Shown here piece after piece: positions 10,056-21,486 of a stretch of DNA of 64,000 nucleotides. The translations under genes were made by a program, and so were the position numbers. Source of the stretch: Polytrichum commune (lineage: Eukaryota; Streptophyta; Polytrichopsida; Polytrichales; Polytrichaceae); the NCBI GenBank assembly GCA_950295325.1, contig OX485808.1, positions 31,640,527-31,704,526 of the forward strand, written 5' to 3'. Positions within the stretch are counted from its first letter, which is position 1, and every line of letters begins with the position of its first letter. The notes under the pieces were generated by a model that did no database searches, was not told the origin of the DNA, and was given only the letters and a program-made list of their open reading frames with translations.

Positions 10056-13000
10056 CACAACAAGAGACGTGATTCACATTGATGATAGGTCCCTTTTCTA
10101 ATATTACGTATACACATACGGCTTTAGCATGTCCAAAATTATTGTATAAATATAGATTAATGAAGTTGGATAAGAATTGACAATTCTTGGTTGGAGCAAA
10201 ATGAAAGCGTCACACAATTGACATGTTGGTGAGTTGTTAGTTACCTTGTCAAGTGGTTCAATGCTATTACCATCACTATGACTAATTCCTCCTCTAGATA
10301 GTGAGAGGAAGATTGTGACCATGAGAGAGACTAGGAGACTACTTAAGGTAAGGTGACTTCATCCATAGCTTTGTTTTCCTAGATAACATCCAATCCTCAC
10401 CTCCACGACATTACTAACATAGTACTATAATACTACTATTCACTTCTTTTTCTAAACCTATAATAATTTCTCCAAATATTGAAGCATTATAATGTTTGAC
10501 CAATGGTCATTGTTGGATTTCCTTTGAACTCCACATACCATTTACTTCAATGATTCATTTCAATAATCAACCCGGTGTTTCAACATGTCGTGAATATTCC
10601 ATGATTGATTCCCAAACTTATAGAGAATATTATTTACCAAAAGGGGGGGGCATCAAATTGTTAGATTTTGCTAAACTTACAATTTGTTTTCGCAACATGT
10701 TTATCATTATTGGATTTTCAGGTTGAATGTCATGTCCAAGTTATTAGCCTTTTAAAATATTAAACAATCTTATATAATCAAGCCCCCTTGCTTTATGGTT
10801 ACTTTTACCATTTTCCACTAATTCGCATCAAAGCAATCATTTGTATTGCTTAGATTCATCGATTCATTCAAATCTCAACCCTTAACTTCATGGACCATGT
10901 TATAGTTTCATTAGATCACCTAAAAATTTAGCTTTCTAGAGCTCAACTTTGATTGTTGCTAAAAAAAACCTAGAAAATGTACGTTGCTTATAATTTTGGC
11001 ATCACATCAATATGGTAGCAATAGTTAGTCATTTTCGTAAATTATTTATAGTTGATTTAGAAACATTAAACTTCAAGAAAATGTGATAAATATATACAAT
11101 AAATTGTAGTCCAAAATCTCAAGATTCTATATTAAGAATACACATACACTTGGAAGCAAGAAAAAAAGTCCATAAAAGAATGATAATTTTCAATCAAAAT
11201 AAGACGAAGTCACCATATACGATAAGTTATCAACAAAGGGAAAACTTATTTCATTCTTGACTTTAAAATGTTTTTGTGAACAATCATCTTTTCATATTGG
11301 AGTAGGGTCAACGCCAGTGCCAATAAGATTTCACGAGGAACACAACACAATGATACCTATTGTAACCTTCCCAACACCTTCCTTTTGAATGAATTTGCCT
11401 TCAAAAGTCGTTCATGAACCGAAAAATGCTCTCTCCGGAAGTTAAGTGTTAAGGTCATCTATCTCTAAATTTGTTCATATGTAAACCATGTGGATACGGT
11501 CCTTTTGGCCATGCTCCATAAAATTCTCAAAAGACATCGGCAAATTAGTTTTAAAGTTTCACGAAGAGAGCCTTTTGGTAGGAGCGTCGCAAAGCTTCAT
11601 TACCAAGAGACATCGCTCGTTTCAAGGACCTCGAGTTGTATTTGACACAATCGTTGACTTTTGGCACCCCAAATAAATAAATTTTCTATTGTCGGCCATC
11701 CACACGATAAGCAATAAAGTGTTGAATGACCCCTTCAATGCGATCCATCCTTGTGAGTTTTGGGCAAGAGCTCACCACATGATTCTTTTGTTGAGTGTTC
11801 ATTGGCCTTCCTTCCTTGTTGAGATTGCATGACACATGGGAAATGGTGCAACAATACACGAGGAAGAAAAGAACGCATTTCTTGTTGGACGCGAAGATTG
11901 GCGGTGTTTACTTAAGTTAGTGGATATATGAGGAACTCGTTTGATGCCTTTGAACCGAGATATAAGTGCAATATCAATGAATCAACAATTAAAAATAAAT
12001 AAATAAATCTTGGTTGTTATGGGATGTTGTATGGTTGATCAACAAAAAATTGTGTATACCATTATGGGTGGTGTACATGCAAGTTATCACTATTGTGTTT
12101 CGAGCTCGATCGATAACTTTATTTTCTTGCATACAACTGATTATCCTATATTGATTGTAGATTAGTACTCACAACCACCAAATTCCCACACCATGAGCCA
12201 AAATCTTCAACACTAGAATAAATAACTATCGCAAGAGAGCTTAGGAGGGAGGTCCATTGGGTGTGAATTTCAACAATACAGTGGATGTGCCCTGCGTTAG
12301 TTGAAATATATGTTTTCTTTCCAAATGATAACAATTGTTGAAAGTTTTTTTGTTAGTCTCGTGCGCAAGGTTTTGACAAAATATTCACCCGAATCCCAAG
12401 ATTTTGCTATGGCGTTCCACTACATTATGATTAAACGGAAGTAGAGGTTAATGTAAACCTTCGTTCGGGTCTAGGTCCATGTATGTTGGAGGGGTAATTT
12501 TTTCATTTTTCATGCACTTAGTGTAGCATTTTATTGTCATTTTTATATAGTGATTCTATGGGTAGGGGGCCCTGGTAGGTATAATTCTCAATGATAACTT
12601 ACATGTCAACATGTGGATGTTTTTACTAGACATGGCTCAAGCTTGATACATATAGGTACAATAAGCTCATCCATCATAAATGAAAAGTTAGTGAAACAAG
12701 TGCAAATCCCCTATATGTTGAGGGTAGATTCGTTTTCAACTTAGGCCTTGATAAACTAATTAGTTTAGGCCTAAACAATTGGCGAGTTTACATAGACATT
12801 GTGAAGCTCTAGCCCTAGAATACAACCTTTGACTTGGAATGGTAGACCTTGTACAATCATAGTGCACATAATTTTGTCAGAGAAAAGAATAAAAGAGCAT
12901 CTTCCCATTTAAGCCCATTAAAATGACGTAATATTAACACTCTATGACAAATTGATTTGTTATTGTATATGTAAAATCATACTTCACTTGGCCAAGAATT

Positions 13001-13851
13001 CATGGCAACTCGAAGGTGAGGACGTTGCAAACCATGCATAACTTGAACATTTGTATGGACATGTTTGACTACAAACTCAATCTAGCAAGATAAAGTTCAC
13101 ATGAATAAGCCATGAACCTATATAGAGTAGGTTTTTACTAGTGTTGATATTGTACATAGGTGAATACATGGGTATCAATAATCAACATCAATAACAATAG
13201 CAAAAAGGTAACATTGATCAAATTTTTAATGTTGGGGGGGGGGGGGTCTAAACCTCATTGGTCACATGTTGTCATATTTTCCATGAGGATATTTTCCCAT
13301 GAAGCCAAATGATTTAACCTTCATTACACCTAAGGTTCATTCATAGCCAACATCTAAATTCAATACCTTTTAGTCAACTAACGCAATTTCTCATCCCAAT
13401 CCAAAAACATCCATTGAACCTAACAATAATTCTTTGTTCCTCCAAATATTATAAACATACTTTATTAATAATGATAATGCTTCCTCATTCTTATAGATAA
13501 CTTGTTTTTTTACTAGAACCTCTGCATCGATAATAGATGAGTTTCCACAAACATCACAAATTCCAAGCTCATAAGGAGATTTGGCTACAATGTACATGGT
13601 GTGGCCATTGAAGGGGATTGGAAATCATTTCATATGGTTAGCAATCATGAATCATGAAGATTTTATTTTTTTTATTGTTTTGGATTCATAAGTTGAGATA
13701 TAGAAATTATACTACATCATAGTGAAAGTTATGTTTCTCTTTGAATGATCACATATCCCTTTTTAAACGTGCTAACTATTGGAACTATGGCAATGGAAAT
13801 ATTTAGAACATGTGGTCCAATCTCATTGTGGCGCACATCCTTTTAGTGTAT
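9352..13851. other. Long intergenic stretch, no gene recognised
   Basis: AT-rich DNA. Open stretches are all under 90 codons and lack domains. It holds a TA microsatellite at 10024-10053, a G run near 10646 and another near 13236. The stretch around 11280-11700 is somewhat less AT-biased and could be an old transposase remnant, but no motif could be named. Confidence 0.5.
10024..10053. repeat. (TA)15 microsatellite
   Basis: An uninterrupted alternating TA tract. Confidence 0.9.
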
Positions 13852-14012
13852 GGTAGACGTGCCAAAATCCAATACAATAAAAAATATGGATGCCTATATT
13901 TCAATGGTATGTGGTTAAGCATGGATTTAAAAATAAATAATAGAAAAACACATGTTTGAAAGAGATTGAACTACACGCTCATAATATGCTAACCATTCTT
14001 GATAGTCAACAT

Positions 14013-14043
<31 letters not shown>

Positions 14044-14252
14044 CAAGGGGAGGGTGTATATGACCACTTGATGAGCATAAGAATCTTCACTTTGATAATG
14101 AAAAAGATATTCATACGAGCTCCCAAAAATATGAGGCAAAAGGTACATGCACAATTTGCTAACTCTGCTAATCATTTCACACTACTTGTGTGCTTTCTAT
14201 CCTATAAGAAGTAAGTGTAGAGAGAAAAGCATTAATTTGTGGCATGTCTACC
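13852..14252. mobile_element. ~400-bp MITE, GGTAGAYGTG family, with a GT expansion
   Basis: The ends are GGTAGACGTGCC at the left and the complement-like GGCATGTCTACC at the right. The interior aligns block by block, in reverse orientation, with the element at 59625-59997. This copy is longer mainly because of a (GT)14 tract at 14016-14043. Short open stretches over the tract are artefacts of the repeat. Confidence 0.65.
14016..14043. repeat. (GT)14 microsatellite inside a MITE
   Basis: A pure GT tract not seen in the sister copies at 8499 and 59625. Confidence 0.9.
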
Positions 14253-14893
14253 TTATTTTCATCAAATCAAGCCTTGCACGAACTGTAAATGGGTCTAATT
14301 TGATTACTCATCATACACAAATACCTATATTTGTTTGGTGTGTGATTAGGTATGGATCTATGAACAAACACCAATAAGACACGTGCACAAAAGAGATGAT
14401 AACTTCTCGTTCATAAATTTTCAATGAGTCCAAGCTCAACAATAAACATAGTAATTGGGGGACTAATAAGATCATTTAATGAGAAAGAAAGAGACTCTTC
14501 ACTTGGACAATTAACCCATGATCAATAAGATATTTGTACAAGCTTTGAAAACTTTGAAGCAAATGGCTACAACTAATATAGATGTGCCTAATTTGGTTTC
14601 TTATCTTAATCAAGACACCCATATTTTTGTGGTAAGTGGTTTAATGTGGCTCTAGAGTCTAGATACCCAAATGGCATTTTTTTTAAAGCATTCGATTGCT
14701 TGCTCAAAATACAATAATTGCTTTGAGTTCAATTGAGGGGATCTATATGACCACTTAATGAGCACGACAATTTACACTTTGATAACAAATTTAGACATTC
14801 ATATGAACTCCAAAGATTAAGTGGACAATGGATACAACCTTTATATAGGAAACTTGCTAACCGTCGCATCCTAATTGCATGTTCCATATTATA
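14253..14893. repeat. Two further partial copies of the GGTAGAYGTG MITE family
   Basis: Blocks such as GATGTGCCTAATTTGG (14581), TATATGACCACTTAATGAGC and ATGTTCCATATTATAAAAG repeat the order seen in 13852-14252, although the terminal repeats are eroded. The right part merges into the ~370-bp tandem repeat that follows, which shares the block around CATCTTGCACTAATCACATG. Confidence 0.5.
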
Positions 14894-14970
14894 AAAGAGG
14901 TTGCTAGTCAAGAATAGTAACCATCTAAGACCCATCTATCTTAACCATCTTGCACTAATCACATGTTTTA

Positions 14971-15367
14971 GGGGCGGTTCGCACAAGGTCCCAAGTCCTA
15001 AACTCAAGTCACATGAGGTCCATCCATCCAATCTCAACCGTTGAGAGCATGGAAGTTGGGGCGTACCACTTCACATGGAGTCCCAAGTCTTAAGTCCCAA
15101 CTATGATGTGGATGCTTACATGACAACACTTTTTGGAGGTGAGACTCGGGACTTGTATTGTGAGTTGGGTCAAGCAAAAAGCTAGACCCAACTCTCAACC
15201 CAAGTCCCGCAAATATTTTTTTCATAAAATAATCAAGATCCGACTATAATGATATTTTAACATGTTTTAGTGATTATTTGAAGCTTACAAGTTGGGACTT
15301 TGCCTCCATGTTGGGACTTGCTAACATGAGTGGGACTTGGAACTGGGGACCTTGTGCGAATTGGCCC
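14971..15367. mobile_element. 397-bp MITE with TTA duplication (Harbinger/Tourist-like)
   Basis: Inverted ends GGGGCGGTTCGCACAAGG (left) and CCTTGTGCGAATTGGCCC (right) are flanked by TTA at 14968-14970 and 15368-15370. The unoccupied sequence in the next repeat unit (ATGTTTTATATCC near 16752) has a single TTA at the same point, which confirms the boundaries. A three-base TTA/TAA target is characteristic of PIF/Harbinger elements. The MITE interior contains stretches of a GGGACTT-type motif. Confidence 0.75.
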
Positions 15368-15414
15368 TTATATCCCATGAGAAGTGGTGTGCATACTAAA
15401 GTGTATGTTCAAGG

Positions 15415-15902
15415 GGGTTGGAATGTAGCCCCACTCATGGTACTAGTTGCATGTGCAAGAGCCACTACACACATCCCATCAATGCAAAACCTAGAAACAA
15501 TACTTAAACTCCCTCTCATAAAAATAAAAAACACATTCCAACAAATTTACATTATCGCCACACAATATGCACATTCAATACTAGTCCATAAACGTAGACT
15601 AGAGAACAAACAATATGTCTCAGACCTTCAAGACCTAGCATAACCAAACAACCCATCTCACAGCTTAGTACACCCCAATATATAAAGAATGCCACTTTAC
15701 CATATAAACCCCAATAAAAACTACCACATACTACCAATTACCGGTTAATCGGCTATTTGTTACTAATATAGTGTCTACTCCCTGAAAAGGGTGAAGTAGT
15801 TCTACATCTAACACCATTGCCCTAGGGCATGGCTAAGGATGTTCTACGAACATACACTCTAGTCACTCCGGCCTCCTCCGGAGACCGGAGTTCTTCTTCT
15901 TA
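15415..15902 (+). mobile_element. 5'-truncated LINE fragment with 13-bp target-site duplication
   Basis: The 488-bp insert is bracketed by a perfect 13-bp repeat, TGTATGTTCAAGG (15402-15414 and 15903-15915). It encodes the C-terminal tail of a retroelement polyprotein (15415-15643), with residues ARATTHIPSM and then IATQYAHSILVHKRRLENKQ, homologous to the tail at 17435-17795. About 260 bases of 3' untranslated sequence follow, ending in a TTCTTCTTCTTA simple repeat. 5' truncation, a variable-length direct repeat and a simple-repeat tail are the hallmarks of target-primed reverse transcription. The clade of non-LTR element is not certain. Confidence 0.75.
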
Positions 15903-15923
15903 TGTATGTTCAAGGCCGGCTTA

Positions 15924-16422
15924 GGGCCACTTCACACACGAGACTGAGAGCCCGTGACCATTCCACTTCAAGCACCCTTATCAATGGAAAAGGCGAAGCT
16001 GGTCCAAGTTCACTTCACACTACACTTGAGGGACCAACGGAGTATGTGAATGCAAGATGGATGTAAAGTCTACATAATGTCCTACATGGCATTTAATGGA
16101 TCACGTTTCATGGTCACTTGGATTTTTTCAAAAAACCACGTCTTAGGGGTAGGCCCAACACAAAACCGGGAGACCAAGGCACTTCGAATGCTTACAACCA
16201 TTGGTTTATTCTATTTTATCATACGTGAGAACCCGCATGAATAGAAATTCAACGAAATAGCATTTGGTTGAGGACCCGGTCACATATGACTTCGCACTAC
16301 ACTTAAGAATCCGTGACCACACTACATGATTTTGGAGGTGTGTTGGGACGGCCTTTGGACGCTCTCTTTTGGGCTCTCACAACTTCACGGTCACGGCTCT
16401 TGGCTCGTGTGTGAAGTGGCCC
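15924..16422. mobile_element. 499-bp MITE, GGGCCACTTCACAC family (Harbinger/Tourist-like)
   Basis: Inverted ends read GGGCCACTTCACACACGAG (left) and its complement (right), flanked by TTA at 15921-15923 and 16423-16425. The equivalent position of the neighbouring repeat unit (GCGGCTTATATC near 16810) has a single TTA. Sister copies are at 40684-41229, 44037-44534, 61275-61776 and, shorter, 18198-18569. The 64-codon open stretch inside recurs in copies only because the DNA is repetitive. Confidence 0.8.
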
Positions 16423-17434
16423 TTATACCTCATACCACTCAACATAAAGTACCATTAAGTTAGGCATCCGATTAAGAACCGGAGTGACCACATAAGGCCC
16501 ACACACATTATTAGGTACACCCTTGAAGCCCTCAATTCAACACCGCAAAAGGCATCAAGCAAGTACGGTAGGTGCAAGCCTCTCGATTTAGGCGGAGGAA
16601 TTGGAACTAAAATTGTATCATATGGCTACTGGTAGAGAGTTAGGGGTTTATTAAAAGCTGGTTCTGTATCCTAGAGAGAAAGTGGGCTAGTCGGGAATAG
16701 TAATCATTTAAGACCCTTCTACCTACCTAACTCGTATTGCACTAATCGCATGTTTTATATCCCCATGGGAATTGGGCGCCTAGCTAAAAGTGTGTGTTCA
16801 AGGCTTGCGGCTTATATCTTATACCGGTTGGTATAAAGTATCGTTAGGTGTCCGATTAAGAATCGGAATGACCACATAAGGGCCCACACCACATTATTAG
16901 GTACGACCTCGAAGTGTTCGATTCAACACCACAAAGGCATCAAGCGAGTATACGAGTACGGGTGGCACGAGCCTCTCGTTTTAGGAGGGGGAGGGGTTGT
17001 AACTTACCTAAAATTATAGCATTCGGCAAAGTGGTTGAGTTGTAGGGGGTTCGTTAGCCGTGTCTTTCCATATCCTAAGAGGAATGGGCTTAGTTGGGGA
17101 AAAGTAGCCATTTAAGATCCATCGACCTCAATCATCTTGCACTAATCACATGTTTCATATACAACACATAATATAATGTATTAGCGGGCGTCGGGTTAAG
17201 CATTGGAGTGATCGTATAATGCCCACACACACGTGCTATTAGATACAACCTCGAAGCATTTGATTCAACACCACAAGAGGCATCGAGCGAGTTTACAACC
17301 ACAATGGGCGTGAGCCTCTCGATTTAGGAGGAGGAGAGGTTGTAGCTTAACTAAAATCTTAGCATTTGGCAAGTGGTTGAGCAAGGGTTCATTAAATGCG
17401 TGTTCCATGCCCTAAGAGAAGTGGGCTAGTCGGA

Positions 17435-18061
17435 GTGTGTGAAAGGACTACCATACCAATCCCTACCACCGACAAAACCAAACGAGAACCTAACAATACA
17501 ATTCATAGAATTCACATACTGCAATGATAGAATACCCAATGATACTATAACCAAAAATAAAAATAAATATAAACCATTACTAGACAACATAAGCAATAGA
17601 GGTTGGAAGATAGACCCACTAATAGTCATTATGGCTGGTGCTAGGGCAACCACACATATCCCCTCTATGACGAGTATTGAAGTAGTATTTAGAGTCCCTA
17701 AGATAAACATCAAACACACATTTGAGGAAATTAACGTCATTGCCATACAATATGCTATGTCCATAATCCTACACCAAAAGAAGAATAGAAAATAACGAGC
17801 CACTGCCATAAGAACCCCAAATACACCAACTAGCGAATTAATAATTAGGATGAAAAGAAGAATAAAGGCTCACTTAAGCTAAGGAAATATACCCAATTGC
17901 TAAGTGTCCATAGGCACCTGGCCAGTCTGGTTACTATAGTGCCCACCCCGAGAGGGGTTAGTAGTCCTGCACCATTGGTATTATGCCATGAGGGTATAAT
18001 ACCAAGGGTGGGTCGAACGGGCATTCCAATCACGCTGATCACATGGTCAGCGTTTCTTCTC
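17435..18061 (+). mobile_element. 5'-truncated LINE fragment with 13-bp target-site duplication
   Basis: A 627-bp insert between perfect copies of TGGGCTAGTCGGA (17422-17434 and 18062-18074) in the fourth tandem unit. It encodes a retroelement C-terminal tail: FIEFTYCNDRIPNDT, then GWKIDPLIVIMAGARATTHI and IAIQYAMSIILHQKK, stopping at 17793-17795. The 3' untranslated region contains TATAGTGCCCACCCCGAGAG, close to the SINE at 9.2 kb, and ends in TTTCTTCTC. This copy is longer at the 5' end than the one at 15415 and supplies the extra coding part. Assignment to a non-LTR retrotransposon is based on truncation, duplication and tail; the exact clade is unknown. Confidence 0.75.
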
Positions 18062-18197
18062 TGGGCTAGTCGGAAAGAGTAACCATCTTAAGACCCATTT
18101 ACCTTAACCATCTCGCACTAGTCGTATGTTTCATATCCTACGAGAAGTGGGCGCATAGCTAAAAATGTGTGATCTAGGCCTACGGCTTATATCGCAA

Positions 18198-18569
18198 GGC
18201 CTCTTCACACAAAAGACTGAAGGCCCGTGACCAATGCATCCTTAGATCTTTCATTGCTCAAAAAGGCCAAGATTGTCCAAGTTCACTTCACACTAGAAGG
18301 TGAAAGCCTAAGAGCCCCAATAAAGCATCGTGGATGGGAAATCTACATGGATCCCTACAATACACACTATGAATAATATTACACGGTTTGTCTGAATTTG
18401 CGTCAGACCCGCCTCCAAGAAGCAGGCATGACACAAACACACATGTAGACCATGTTAGGTTCTCCAAAAAAGATGGCTTTCCCGTTTCGCAAGGTACAAC
18501 CTTTTGGATGAGAGCCGAGGGCCCTCACACTTACGAGGTCACGGCCCTTGGCTCATGTGTGAAGGGGTT
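18198..18569. mobile_element. Degraded short copy of the GGGCCACTTCACAC MITE
   Basis: The left end GGCCTCTTCACACAAAAGAC and the right end GGCTCATGTGTGAAGGGGTT match the family ends with several changes. CAA flanks both sides (18195-18197 and 18570-18572). The copy is about 130 bp shorter than the full-length relatives. Confidence 0.55.
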
Positions 18570-18820
18570 CAATATTAAATGCTATTCGGAGCCGGATTAA
18601 GAATCCGAGGCCGATGCACATTGGTAAGTGTAGGTACCACCCTCGAAGCCTTCGATTGAACACCGCAAAAGGGCATCGAGCAAGGCATACAAATGCGGCG
18701 GGTGTGAGCCTTGCTCGATTTAGGAGGAGGGAGGGATTGTGTCACTCCACTTAACTAAAATTGTAGCCCTTTTGCAAGTGGTTGAGTTCTTGAATAGGGT
18801 TTCATTGGAGGGTCCTTTGT

Positions 18821-21486
18821 TGATCCCCGGGGTGGGCCCCGCCTCCTTCACTAAAGGACAAAGCCAAGCAAGCCGGGGAGGGCTTTATTTCAAAATTCGC
18901 AAAACAAGCCCACGAAATCTACGCAGGCGAGACAGCCAATGGCACTTAGGGCAGGGGAGGCCCCCCCCTAGACGTCCCTAAGCTGCCCCTCCATTCCCTG
19001 CCCGTGAATGGTTCCCTGCCCGGCGTGTACATTCCCTGCTGCCCGCTCGGCCTGCCCAGTACCCGTCCCCGACTGAAACCACGCGTAGCGGGCAGGCGCG
19101 GGCAGACCGGAAGAAAAGGAGAGTCTGAAACCCTCGATCCCACTCGTCTCTCGCCTCGTCTCGCTCCCTCTCTCCCCCCCCCGCTCTCTAGTCCCTCCTC
19201 TTCCCCTCCTCCTCGTCTCCCGCTGGCCATGCTTTGTGCTCGCATCCTCTTCAGTTGTCGCCGTTTTCTGGAGCGCCTCGCCTGCCTTTTGCTGCGTTGG
19301 GACACGGAGCTTCGATGCTGCAGCAGGTGCGCTTCTCCTAAGCTCCTTCTCGCCCTCTTCCGGTGCCATTTTGGTCCAGTTTGGACCGCTTTTGGTGCAG
19401 TTTAGGCGCCATTTAAAAAGTAGGCCAACAACATTCCCTCATTCTCGATCGGTACTCCGTCTCGCACTCTCCTTGCATCTCTCTCCGCCAGGGTTTTTTT
19501 GCGTCCCTCTCACGGCTCCCGTTCTCCGGTGGCCGTGTTGGTGCCACTCGTGGTGTTATTTTGAGCTCACTGAATGCGTCACTCTCGATCGCTTTTCCCC
19601 TTGGTTGGAGCCTGCTCTTCCCACGGCGCCGCTGTGGCTACTCGCCGTCTTGTAATGGCGTGGCATAGATTTAAGTTAAGGTAGGGTTCGTGGAGGCTGG
19701 TGCGAGTATTAATCTTAGGTGGCAAATGAGTGGACAGTGTGGTACTATATTGCGTTTTCGTGTGGCGGAGAATTTTTTTTTTGTGGAATGTGAGGGCGAA
19801 ATTGGCCGATCCAGTGGTATTGTGCGACCTAGCTGGAGCTTGGAGTATTTTAACGGGGGAGGCCGAGGTTAGCTTCTGCTAGCGCGGAGTTATGTGCTGT
19901 GTGGAGTGCAGAATCTAGACTACTTTGTCCGTGCAAGCTCGGGGAAGTCTGGCTCTTTGCGAACACGACTGCTTGGTTTCTTCGCTGGGACTGTCTTGTT
20001 TTGATGTGTTAGGAGATGGCTGATGGTTGGGCAGTAGCAGTTCTACTGTAACTTTCAAGTCGCGACGGTGTCGAGGCTTTTACGGCAAGGGATGGAGTTG
20101 TATGTGAGACAGAGGAAATCCGTCGTCTGGTTTTGAGATTATGCGCAGAGGCATGATGTGCACAGATGCGTTACCAAGAAGTTGGGAGTTGTCAGTGAAC
20201 CGGATAGAGAGTTCATTAGGTTGGCTGTCATGTTTAGCACAGCCTCGGTGAGGAACTCTATTGAGTCCTCTCTTTTCAGTTATCTGCAAGCAACGTGGCG
20301 ATTTTAACAAGAGTAAATCTCCACGAAAAGTAACATCTTGTTTAGCCAATCTGACGCAGCTTACTCATCTGGTTATTCCTGTTCTTCGAGGGTGTCAATA
20401 AGATTTACTCCGGTTTGGGAACTGAGTGTTTCTGGTATCCTAAGTTTAATTCGGCTTGTTTAAACAAGCTCTCAAGTACTACCCATGGGTTGGTGCTTCT
20501 CCTGTGCACCTCGCTCACAGGTTTTGGTTGTACATGTCCTCAAAATTCTGATGTTTAGGATCCAATGTGTGCCGAGTAATAGTCTCAGCCCCTTTCTGGT
20601 TATTGATGAATATGACGTTGCGTCTCGCCGTGAATATGTGCTCCTCTGATGTCGGTCGTGTCCAGTCTTATAACCAAGATTGGGCTCTTGTAGGGTTGCA
20701 TGTCCGTGGGCACGGCATGGGATTTTACGTCAGGAGGTGGAACCTGATATGATGTTGTCCTCTCTCTGCAGGAAGTCTTCACACGTTCATGATACACACG
20801 ACGGCATTGAAATCTGTAACCTGATGTGATAAGCAGAGGGTCTCTAGTTTTGCGGTTGCAGCAATTGTAAACATCCAAGGATAGAGACGATGCCCTGTTA
20901 TGAAGTGGAATTGCACGTAGAAAAATGGCTAATGAGCGGAAAGCAGGAGAAATAATATGGCAGGATGTGACAGAGGAGAGTGGGTTAATGCTCTTGCATC
21001 GACTGTGATTCGCTTGAAGTCTTGGGTGTCATTGGAAGAAGGCACGATGACTTGCACCAGATTCTCCCAGTCTTTAGAACTTATTATATTAGTGTGATCT
21101 CTCAAGGGCGCAGGTTAGAAGTGGAATACTCATCTCAGAGCTATTGTAGTGATCTTTAACCTGTGTGAGGTGATCAGGACTTTCATTATCACATATTGCA
21201 CCAGAATTGCAAAGACCAGCCTCCGTCTGGAATTGTATGCGGGTGTGCACACTATAGGACAAGTATGCCCCGTGGTTTCACAACTTCCTCCTTTGGGGAC
21301 TACATTAATGACTGAATACTTATTTTGGAGAAAGAAGGATAACGTTTATCCTTGATCATACCCTGTGGGTTTGCTGTTACATTGGGCAATCCCTTTTTCA
21401 CTGTGGTGAGAAGAAAAACTGAACCTAGGGTGACAACCACAGGGTAAAGTTTCACCGCACATAGAGAATCTGCTCTACAAATTGAA
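18821..21486 (+). promoter_or_regulatory. EXO70 upstream region and probable long leader
   Basis: The segment 18950-19650 is strikingly GC-rich and pyrimidine-rich (for example CTCTCTCCCCCCCCCGCTCT near 19170) compared with its surroundings, as often seen at plant promoters and transcription starts. From there to the EXO70 start codon there is about 1.8 kb without transposon repeats. It probably contains a spliced 5' leader; TCTCTCTGCAG at 20761-20771 would be a good 3' splice site. Open stretches of 130-140 codons at 19004-19655 overlap on both strands and reflect GC-rich composition. The exact transcription start cannot be placed. Confidence 0.45.

Larger units (their letters stand above)
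14894..18820 (+). repeat. Four-unit tandem array of a ~370-bp repeat, split by nested insertions
   Basis: With insertions removed, four head-to-tail units can be followed. They start near 14894, 16675, 17085 and 17415, each opening with a variant of GTGGGCTAGTCGG and then TAACCATCTTAAGACCCA. Each unit continues through CATGTTTYATATCC, ATTAAGAATCGGAATGACC and CATCAAGCGAGT to GCCTCTCGATTTAGG. Units one and four are interrupted: the first by a MITE, a LINE and a second MITE, the fourth by a LINE and a MITE. Intact units show the uninterrupted sequence at each insertion point. Nothing codes in the unit. It shares a block with the GGTAGAYGTG MITE family, so the array may have grown from such an element. 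Confidence 0.75.

Noticed and set aside
15278-15643. 121-codon + strand frame as a single gene
   Set aside because: It fuses the end of a MITE, repeat-array sequence and the LINE tail; only the part after 15415 is meaningful.
17426-17809. 127-codon minus-strand open stretch with many hydrophobic residues
   Set aside because: It is the complement of the LINE coding tail at 17435-17795, which has a homologue in the second LINE; the minus strand frame is not conserved.
19004-19655. Overlapping 130-140 codon open stretches on both strands before EXO70
   Set aside because: They arise from GC- and pyrimidine-rich composition, overlap one another in several frames and have no recognisable domain.
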